Assembly (NCBI GenBank): GCA_016711045.1
Contig: JADJTT010000013.1
Location: forward strand, 107,092-171,091
Direction of reading: 5' to 3'
Origin: Saprospirales bacterium
GTDB lineage: Bacteria; Bacteroidota; Bacteroidia; Chitinophagales; Saprospiraceae
DNA length: 64,000 nucleotides
Position 1 is the first letter of the stretch. Every line of letters starts with the position of its first letter. Both the position numbers and the translations under genes were made by a program. This document shows positions 16,727 through 22,944 of the stretch, piece by piece. The notes under the pieces were generated by a model. That model searched no databases. It was not told the origin of the DNA and worked only from the letters and a program-made list of their open reading frames with translations.

Positions 16727-16750
16727 ATTTTTGGCCGTTCTGTACAATTT
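16727..16750. promoter_or_regulatory. Conserved intergenic motif, copy 3
   Basis: Contains TTTTTGGCCGTTCTGTACAA, identical in its core to 7541-7566, and is located between the AraC gene and the lipoprotein gene at 16870. Being 120 bases upstream of a start fits a regulatory site. Confidence 0.6.
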
Positions 16751-16869
16751 CCCCTCCTTCCAACCCACTACATTGAAGCGTCAAAAGTCGTGTCCGAGCA
16801 ACGTCTCTCGCAGAGTACGCTGTGATAGCTATCTCCCCTGTATATCACCAAAACCAAAAATCACTCGTC

Positions 16870-17634
16870 ATGAAAATGAACCTTCTTTCCCTGACCTTCT
16901 TCCTGGCGGCAGCCTTCCTGATCACGGCCTGCCAGAAAGATAACTTTGCGCTTCCCGGCGATGAAGACGTCGACCTGCGCGTGAATTGCGACCCCTGCGA
17001 GGGGGATGTGATCTTCGGTCCGCAAACCTATGGGCGGGTCAATGGCAAGCCCGTCGCTATAAACCGCATGTTTAACATGGGCGAAGACGCGGATATCTGC
17101 CTTACCGTGACCACCTACGGATTGGCCTCCGCCACGGTGGAGATCGATGGGGTGGAAGTCTTCAAGCCCAGCGACTTCAAGAATGGAGAGGTGACTACCT
17201 TGCAAGTGACTACCTTCCTCTACGCAGGTGAACACAAAGTGACCCTTATCCTGAAAGGCAAACCGGGCGGGGCAATTACCTTGCTGATGAAAGGGTGTAT
17301 CACCCAACCCCCACCTCCTATTCTTTGCTCAGAGCAGGCAAGGCAGGCTTGTGAGATGAATCTCTGGCAGGTGGTGGCGGTTAACCCCTCCGAAGGCACC
17401 CTCGTTTGTACCCGAGATGGAAGGACCGCCGATAACAACTGCGACACTTGCAGCGTTTACGGTATTTACGTTTGGAAAGACGGGGCCCCCGAGCATTTTT
17501 GCCCGGAGGATGGGACATTTACGTACCATACTCATGCTGGAGATGTATATTCGGGGCATTCTCCATGTATATGTGGAGATAACTTAACTTTATGTGCCAG
17601 GTGGGATATGCATGATTGTATTCCGGATCCATAA
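16870..17634 (+). CDS. Lipoprotein of unknown function with Cys-rich C-terminus
   Basis: 254 residues from the ATG at 16870, which gives a proper lipoprotein signal (FFLAAAFLITAC, lipidated Cys21); earlier in-frame codons have no leader character. Residues 30-150 look like a beta-sandwich (VNGKPVAINRMFNM, TVEIDGVEVFKPSD, HKVTLILKGKPGG). The region after a poly-Pro stretch (QPPPPI) has many Cys (CEMN, CDTCSVYG, CICGDNLTLC), suggesting a disulfide-stabilised module. Preceded by the AraC gene and conserved motif copy 3. I do not recognise the family. Confidence 0.75.
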   Translation: MKMNLLSLTFFLAAAFLITACQKDNFALPGDEDVDLRVNCDPCEGDVIFGPQTYGRVNGKPVAINRMFNMGEDADICLTVTTYGLASATVEIDGVEVFKPSDFKNGEVTTLQVTTFLYAGEHKVTLILKGKPGGAITLLMKGCITQPPPPILCSEQARQACEMNLWQVVAVNPSEGTLVCTRDGRTADNNCDTCSVYGIYVWKDGAPEHFCPEDGTFTYHTHAGDVYSGHSPCICGDNLTLCARWDMHDCIPDP

Positions 17635-17699
17635 GGTACCAGAAGGGTTGCGACACCTCGCGGCCCTCGTTCCGTTTCCCCTAGTGAAGGACTTCAACG

Positions 17700-17979
17700 C
17701 TTTACCCGCATTGTGACAACGGAAGGTAAAGGAATTATCAGCTCATGTCATATTGGAGTTTTCCGGGATCGACTCGAAAATCAGGGTTTTTTCTCTCCGC
17801 ATAAATCCCACCTGGTGAACCTGCAATACATTCGGAAATTTCTCCGGGAGGGTACCCTGGTTATGCGAGACGGCTCGACGGTACCGGTGGCCCGGCGGCG
17901 GCTGACTTTTCTGGAACAGATAAACATTTGTAAGCAAGCAACGGTGGGTTTTACGAATCTTCACCCTTGGTTAGGGTAG
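17700..17979 (+). pseudogene. LytTR DNA-binding domain remnant
   Basis: The frame reads as the second half of a LytTR domain: the core FFSPHKSHLVNLQYIRKF and the following GSTVPVARRR match the conserved F-R-H-SHLVN-YI and dG--ipVsRR blocks. The expected receiver domain and the first LytTR strands are missing; only GKGIISSCHIGVFRDRL precedes the core. LytTR proteins bind direct-repeat promoters as response regulators. Without its N-terminal half this is most likely the relic of a regulator deleted during rearrangement of the accessory region. The nearest ATG-like start is 17713 (TTG/ATG-poor context). A small autonomous LytTR protein is a weaker alternative. Confidence 0.6.
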
Positions 17980-18111
17980 GATGCCGATCGTTCAGCAAGG
18001 GCTGCCTTTCGTCTGATAGGTTTTGACCAATTGGCGGAAAGGATAGAGCTTATTAGGGGAAATACGGTACAAAAGAGTAATCTGATTTTCCAAATTTAAA
18101 AGAATTCAACC

Positions 18112-18741
18112 ATGAACGCATTATTCCTTTCTGCTAATAATTCGATGCATTTCGCGTGGTTTGACGACAATAGGGTGAGTGCAGGGACCATTTCCAACCA
18201 CTGGAAAAAAAGGTCGCCTTCCCGTTTTGAGATCAAATCTTTCAAGGGCAAGCCACTCAAACCCCAGGACCTGGTTAGCATTTCGTCCAACGACTCGTTA
18301 CATTTTGCCTGGTACTGGCAGGATAAAGGTAAATGCGATCCTCAATACGCTTTGTGGGTATGCCAGGGACATAGTAGCGGCAACATACTGGGCGCCAGGC
18401 GCGATTGGTACGAATCCGCACTTCCCAAAGGTGCGCACCGGGACAATCTCCTTTTTATCACCAGCAACAACGACTTGCACTGCGCCTGGTTTAGAAAAGG
18501 AGCGGAGCTTTGGGTGGGCAGAGGCCCTAGTGAATGTCTTTACAAGACCGATGTGTATCACTGCCTCCTGCCTCCAGATGTCAGTGTGGAGCACATTTTA
18601 TTTATGGCCTCCAACAATAAATCACATTTTGCTTTTCTGAGGAACGGCACCTACCTCACTGGAAAAGGCCGCAAACTGGAACGCCCCCGGGCGGGTGGCA
18701 GTTACGATTTGGCAGAACTAAGGGATATGTTGATGGTTTGA
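18112..18741 (+). CDS. Four-repeat lectin/propeller-like protein, paralogue 2
   Basis: 209 residues, same design as 6497-7123: repeat cores SANNSMHFAW (7-16), SSNDSLHFAW (58-67), TSNNDLHCAW (117-126) and ASNNKSHFAF (167-176), and the same start MNALFLSANN. About 50 bases around 18420-18470 are nearly identical at DNA level to 6807-6856, while flanking codons differ, pointing to recent duplication or gene conversion. No signal peptide. Repeat number and aromatic positions suggest a four-bladed propeller or repeat lectin (inference). The stop overlaps the open frame of the following small gene. Confidence 0.8.
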   Translation: MNALFLSANNSMHFAWFDDNRVSAGTISNHWKKRSPSRFEIKSFKGKPLKPQDLVSISSNDSLHFAWYWQDKGKCDPQYALWVCQGHSSGNILGARRDWYESALPKGAHRDNLLFITSNNDLHCAWFRKGAELWVGRGPSECLYKTDVYHCLLPPDVSVEHILFMASNNKSHFAFLRNGTYLTGKGRKLERPRAGGSYDLAELRDMLMV

Positions 18742-18769
18742 GGAAGGCGTCGATAACGACGGCACGGGC

Positions 18770-19015
18770 ATGGGGCCGGCCGATGTGGTGGTGTGCCTTA
18801 CCAGTGGGGAAAAATTCGTCGCCTCTTTTTTTTCCTACGACCAGATCGCAGAACTGCGGCGGGTGCATCAGGCCAGCGGTGAATTTCTGCACGGGGCCTA
18901 CTTCTGGAGTAAAAACCTGGTACTGGTGCAGGACCAACGGATGACGACCGTTCACCGGATCATCCACCACCTGCTGGAGGAAGGGGAATTTAGGGAGGTA
19001 TTTGAAGAGATTTGA
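18770..19015 (+). CDS. Small conserved hypothetical protein
   Basis: 81 residues from the ATG at 18770: a short beta-rich half (DVVVCLTSGEKFVASFF, YFWSKNLVLVQD) and an acidic helix at the end (IIHHLLEEGEFREVFEEI). The wording resembles small uncharacterised Bacteroidota proteins with a TGEKYVATFF-type core, but I cannot name the family. The frame is open 12 codons further upstream (to 18734), overlapping the end of the repeat protein, so the two may be translationally coupled or the 5' end may be lost. Confidence 0.6.
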   Translation: MGPADVVVCLTSGEKFVASFFSYDQIAELRRVHQASGEFLHGAYFWSKNLVLVQDQRMTTVHRIIHHLLEEGEFREVFEEI

Positions 19016-19098
19016 ATAGTATTTTGACAATATTCAGGAAGCTTGAGTGCCTAATTAAATGTTCTTCCACCCAAAATTTTATTCTAAAACCTAACACC

Positions 19099-20148
19099 AT
19101 GCAGGAAGAATATCTAAGCCAGGCTCAAAACCAACTAAGTCAGGGCAGCGTAGAAGATACCATTAACTTGCTTAAGGCAAATGTGAAGGATGAAGATATG
19201 CTCACCCAGATATTGCAATTAGAAATAAGGTTTAACGCGTTAATCAAAAAGGTTAATGCGGGAACTATTGATCCCGGTGACGCGCAACTGGAGGAAAACA
19301 GGATTAGTAATTCTATTCTGCTGATCATCACTAATCTGGCAAAAGGGAGGACTAACTTTACCCCGGAGCCGGTAAGCCGGAAAAGTGCTAATCTTAAATG
19401 GATTGTTCCGGGTGTTTTAGGGGTAATTTTAGTCCTATTATTCTTTATTTATTATCCTCCAGGCAACCATTCAACTTCCTCCGTGCCTCCTGGCGACAAT
19501 CCAACCGCTCCCGTACCCCCTGCCGAGAATCCAATCCCTCCAGATCCATGTGAAAATATCAAGTGCGAGAATGGGGGTAAATGTATAGATGGCAAATGTG
19601 ATTGTCCACCGGGTTATTCCGGAAGTAGATGTGAAACGAAGGTTCCAATATACCCATCGAAGATGCTTAATGGGGTAACCTGGATGACAGTCGACCTAAA
19701 GAAGCAGGTCTCCTCAGATGCTTACAGGGCTGTAGGCGATAGATATTTTTATAAACCATCCATTCGACATAGTTTATGTCCGGATGGTTGGAGACTACCT
19801 TTCGCGGGTGAGTTTTTTCAACTTTTCAATACTGGGAATAGTCAACAAAATCTGTTGCAACTCAACTTCACTCAGACAGGTAGAGTGGATGGCAATCAAT
19901 TGACCAATCTCCAGCAATTTACCTACCTGGTCGATGGCGGAATTGTATCGTTCACAAAAGAAAATATTGCTCAAAGTGTGACAAGCGGGGAAGGATGCTC
20001 TATCCGTGTCGATGTGTTAAAGAGTAAAATGCTCTGGGCACAAAAAGCTCTGATTTGCTCGGTCTATGGCGCTGAGACAAACTTATTATTAATAAAAAAA
20101 TCCTGCCCATCTATCTTTCATCCTGAACATCGTGTTTACCTCCTGTAA
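19099..20148 (+). CDS. EAD11-like domain / transmembrane / EGF-like / FISUMP fusion protein
   Basis: About 349 residues from the ATG at 19099 (MQEEYLSQ). Residues 1-82 are an all-helical domain matching the pattern of effector-associated domain 11 (short helices, then LEIRFNALIKKVNAG, then EENRISNSILLIITNL). A transmembrane helix (101-119) is followed by a Pro-rich linker with three P-x-NP units, then an EGF-like module with six Cys (151-178). Last comes a Fibrobacter-succinogenes-major-paralogue (FISUMP) type domain (NGVTWMTVDL, LCPDGWRLPFAGEF). The expected topology is helical domain inside and EGF/FISUMP outside. EADs are known adaptors in prokaryotic conflict systems. The last 15 residues after an A7 run (20093-20099) may be out of frame and overlap the converging gene. 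Confidence 0.75.
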   Translation: MQEEYLSQAQNQLSQGSVEDTINLLKANVKDEDMLTQILQLEIRFNALIKKVNAGTIDPGDAQLEENRISNSILLIITNLAKGRTNFTPEPVSRKSANLKWIVPGVLGVILVLLFFIYYPPGNHSTSSVPPGDNPTAPVPPAENPIPPDPCENIKCENGGKCIDGKCDCPPGYSGSRCETKVPIYPSKMLNGVTWMTVDLKKQVSSDAYRAVGDRYFYKPSIRHSLCPDGWRLPFAGEFFQLFNTGNSQQNLLQLNFTQTGRVDGNQLTNLQQFTYLVDGGIVSFTKENIAQSVTSGEGCSIRVDVLKSKMLWAQKALICSVYGAETNLLLIKKSCPSIFHPEHRVYLL

Positions 20149-20842
20149 AATCCTGAGAATCCTTCAATATTCCACAAATCCTTTCCACATAAACCCCCAT
20201 CTCCTTCGCCTTATACTGCACGATATACCGCGGATGCTCTACCGCCACGACCCTGTCAAACAGCTGCAATTCCTCGTTTAACCCTTTGATGAACCCATAG
20301 TTCTTCCCCGTACCCAGCACGAAACACACATCCGTGTGGATGCCGAAATCGAGCTGGGTGCGGAGGGTTTGTTCCATGAAAGGCCGCACGGCCTTTGTCA
20401 GCGCTTTGCTGTCGTAGTAGTTGTAATTCACTTCCTTTCCTTTATCATTCTCTTTCACAAAGCCCAGCGGGCAGATAGACGTGATGTAGAAATCGCGGTA
20501 AAACGCCTCCACCCCGCCGTAGGCGTCGATCAACTCGTAGACGAATACGGAAGAGGGCTCGTGGGTTTTCAGGCCATTGATGGTGAGCCCGCAGTGACTC
20601 TCCAGTCGTTTGGTGTCGGTGAAGGGGATGCCGGTCACCCCGGCCCCGTGCCTGCCGGGGTTGATGCCCAGAATGAGGTGGCGCTTGCGGTTGTCGTCGT
20701 AGAATTTATGGTAAAATTTTTCGGAAGTCTCCCGGGCTGTGGGGTTTTCCTGGAAAGGATTCATGATGCGGATGCCCGCGGGGAGGGTTCCCTCGAAGTG
20801 GAGGGCGCGGTTGAAGGCGATGACGTGGTCGGCGAAAGACAT
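20111..20842 (-). CDS. SMUG2-type uracil-DNA glycosylase family protein
   Basis: 243 residues from the ATG at 20842; earlier in-frame codons come from the tandem-repeat hairpin. The active-site region ILGINPGRHGAGVTGIPFTD (about 75-94) is typical of SMUG2 glycosylases, as are the late VLGTGKNYGF and VEHPRYIVQY. The enzyme removes uracil or related damaged bases from DNA in base-excision repair. Convergent with the EAD11-like gene, overlapping its 3' end by 38 bases; divergent from pdxH with the repeat hairpin between them. Confidence 0.85.
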   Translation of the reverse strand: MSFADHVIAFNRALHFEGTLPAGIRIMNPFQENPTARETSEKFYHKFYDDNRKRHLILGINPGRHGAGVTGIPFTDTKRLESHCGLTINGLKTHEPSSVFVYELIDAYGGVEAFYRDFYITSICPLGFVKENDKGKEVNYNYYDSKALTKAVRPFMEQTLRTQLDFGIHTDVCFVLGTGKNYGFIKGLNEELQLFDRVVAVEHPRYIVQYKAKEMGVYVERICGILKDSQDFTGGKHDVQDER

Positions 20843-20847
20843 AAGTG

Positions 20848-20936
20848 AGTGGAGAGTTGAGAGTGGAGAGTGATGTTGCTGCGCGGTTGCGAAGCAACCG
20901 CGCAGCAATATCACTCTAAACTCTAAACTCTCCACT
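20848..20936. repeat. Heptamer tandem repeat arranged as an 89-base hairpin
   Basis: The left arm contains GAGAGTT/GAGAGTG heptamers and the right arm ACTCTAA/ACTCTCC heptamers in complement. At the centre is a perfect 15-bp stem, TTGCTGCGCGGTTGC / GCAACCGCGCAGCAA, with loop GAA (20876-20908). It lies between two divergent starts, so it is not a normal terminator; a mobile palindromic (REP-like) element fits better. Confidence 0.85.
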
Positions 20937-20995
20937 AAATAACCAATCATTCCGGCAAAAAAACGCCTATTTTTAGGCCCACAAACCATATCTCC

Positions 20996-21634
20996 ATGGA
21001 AATCGCCAACCTCCGAAACGAATACCGCCTGGCTGAACTCACCAAGAAAACGCTGCTGAGCGACCCTTTCCTCCAGTTTGAAAAATGGATGGAAGAGGCT
21101 GTAAAGGCCGAATTGCGGGAGCCTACGGCTATGGTACTTTCCACCGCCGATAAAGCCGGGGCGCCTTCCGCCCGAACGGTGCTCCTGAAAATATACGACC
21201 GGGAAGGGTTCGTGTTTTTTACCAACTACCAAAGCCGCAAATCGCGGGAAATAGGGGAGAACCCCCAGGTAGCGCTCCTCTTCCCCTGGCTCGACCTCGA
21301 ACGCCAGGTCATCGTCATGGGCACGGCCGAACGGGTGTCGACGGCAGAGTCGATGAAATACTTTGCCTCCCGACCTCGGGGCAGCCAGCTCGGGGCCTGG
21401 TCGAGCGCACAGTCCTCGGCTATTTCATCCCGCAAGCTTCTCCAGATGCAGTTTGAAAAGATGAAGGAAAAATTCATGCACGGTGAGATCCCACTGCCCG
21501 ACTTCTGGGGGGGGTACCGAGTCACCCCACACCGGTTTGAATTTTGGCAAGGCCGTCCCAACCGCCTGCACGACCGGTTTGAATTTGTGCGGGAGGCAGG
21601 TGGGGAGTGGAAGATCGATCGCCTGGCGCCTTGA
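20996..21634 (+). CDS. pdxH: Pyridoxamine 5'-phosphate oxidase
   Basis: 212 residues, the usual length. FMN-dependent oxidation of pyridoxamine/pyridoxine 5'-phosphate to pyridoxal 5'-phosphate in the cytoplasm. Diagnostic blocks: N-terminal MRxEY-type segment (NLRNEYRLAEL), PSARTVLLK, GFVFFTNYQSRKSREI, VIVMGTAERV, GSQLGAWSSAQSS, PDFWGGYRVTP and the C-terminal RLHDRFEFVRE ending DRLAP. All expected regions are present and uninterrupted. Divergent from the glycosylase gene. Confidence 0.96.
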   Translation: MEIANLRNEYRLAELTKKTLLSDPFLQFEKWMEEAVKAELREPTAMVLSTADKAGAPSARTVLLKIYDREGFVFFTNYQSRKSREIGENPQVALLFPWLDLERQVIVMGTAERVSTAESMKYFASRPRGSQLGAWSSAQSSAISSRKLLQMQFEKMKEKFMHGEIPLPDFWGGYRVTPHRFEFWQGRPNRLHDRFEFVREAGGEWKIDRLAP

Positions 21635-21746
21635 CCGGACTTGCGAAGTAACGTCTTTCTCCAAATAAAGTTTCTTCTGAACCAAAAACTGCTCTATATT
21701 GCGCAATATTTGGCAAAATGGGCTCGGGGTATTCCAGTCCGGCCCC

Positions 21747-21754
21747 TATATTTG
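21747..21754 (+). promoter_or_regulatory. Bacteroidota -7 box upstream of the desaturase
   Basis: TATATTTG matches the Bacteroidota -7 consensus TAnnTTTG exactly, 20 bases before the desaturase ATG at 21774. No clear -33 TTG was found at the right spacing, so confidence is moderate. Confidence 0.4.
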
Positions 21755-21773
21755 TTGCAAAACCATAAGGGAA

Positions 21774-22835
21774 ATGGATACAGCTTCCATCACAAAAAAC
21801 AACGCGGAGTTTAAGGAGGTCCTGTTTGAACGGCTAAATAATTTTTTCAAAGAGTCGGGCCGCTCTAAGAAAGCTAACTGGGAAATGACCCTGAAAGTCA
21901 CCCTTGCACTGGTTTGGTGGATCGGAAGTTTGGCGCTGTTGTACATCCTGAAATTGAATTATTGGCAGTTTCTGTTGCTTTATATCTTCCAGGGGCTTGG
22001 CCAGATTTTCATGTTCCTCAACATCGCCCACGATGCCAACCACAGTTCGATTTCCAAAAAGCGTCTGGTGAACAAGTCGCTGAGCTATGTGCTCGATGCT
22101 TGTGGGATCAGCTCCTACATGTGGCGGGTCATGCACAATCAGGGGCACCATTCGGTGATGAACGTATATGGAGAAGATGAGGGCATCATTGCCCACGGCA
22201 TCTTCCGCTTTTCGCCCCATGCACCCTGGAAAAAAATGCACCGGTTTCAGCATATCTATGTGTTCTTCCTGTATGGGATCGCCTCTTTGGATTTTGTGTT
22301 CGTGAAGGACCTGGAATACCTGCTACTGAAGAACAACAAACACGTACATGACGTCAAAATCCCTTTGAGCGAATATATCACGATCATTGGAAGCAAGATT
22401 TTATACCTATTCTATATGATCGTCCTTCCGACGGTACTTCTTGGTTTCCCGCTTTGGAAGGTTATCCTTGCATTTTTGGTCACCCACTTCATTATGGGGC
22501 TGGCAGCTTCCTGGATTATTCAAACAGCCCACCTGCTCGAAATAAACCAGTTTCCCAAGACAAAAGACGAACACGATTTTATAGATCATATTTTTGCCAC
22601 TACTACTGATTATTCCACGCGCAGCCGGATAGCCAATGTGATTTGTGGAGGGTTAAACCACCACGTGATCCATCATATATATCCGCATGTGGCACATACC
22701 CATTACCCCAAATTGACCAAAATTGTGAAGGAAACGGCGAAAGAATTTGGCATTGAATACAGAGAAAACAGAACGATGTATGGAGCTATGGTCCATCATT
22801 TGAGGCTGTTGAAACAATTGGGAAATCCTGCCTGA
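21774..22835 (+). CDS. Membrane acyl-lipid fatty acid desaturase
   Basis: 353 residues from the ATG at 21774 (MDTASIT), preceded by AAGGGA and a -7 box; longer versions of the frame lack promoter logic. Three His boxes of membrane di-iron desaturases: HDANHSS, HNQGHH and HHVIHHIYPHVAHTHY, separated by hydrophobic segments (VWWIGSLALLYIL, FLLLYIFQGLGQIFMFL and later pairs). The enzyme inserts a double bond into fatty acyl chains; its regiospecificity cannot be read here, although the long third box resembles front-end (delta-5/6-like) types. It lies 109 bases upstream of the adenylation-ACP-reductase gene, so joint action on one fatty acid is plausible. Confidence 0.9.
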   Translation: MDTASITKNNAEFKEVLFERLNNFFKESGRSKKANWEMTLKVTLALVWWIGSLALLYILKLNYWQFLLLYIFQGLGQIFMFLNIAHDANHSSISKKRLVNKSLSYVLDACGISSYMWRVMHNQGHHSVMNVYGEDEGIIAHGIFRFSPHAPWKKMHRFQHIYVFFLYGIASLDFVFVKDLEYLLLKNNKHVHDVKIPLSEYITIIGSKILYLFYMIVLPTVLLGFPLWKVILAFLVTHFIMGLAASWIIQTAHLLEINQFPKTKDEHDFIDHIFATTTDYSTRSRIANVICGGLNHHVIHHIYPHVAHTHYPKLTKIVKETAKEFGIEYRENRTMYGAMVHHLRLLKQLGNPA

Positions 22836-22856
22836 TTTCATTCCGACTCTCCTGAT

Positions 22857-22900
22857 CCCCAAGCGCGGTCCCTTTTGGGGAGTGTGCTTGGGGTTTGTTA
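22857..22900 (+). terminator. Hairpin terminator after the desaturase
   Basis: CCCCAAGC (22857-22864) pairs with GCTTGGGG (22886-22893), followed directly by TTTGTTATTTTATT. It lies between the desaturase and the adenylation gene, so the latter probably has its own or partly read-through transcription. Confidence 0.7.
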
Positions 22901-22944
22901 TTTTATTGTCGATTGCTGGTTTTTAATTTAACTTCTTCCTTTTT

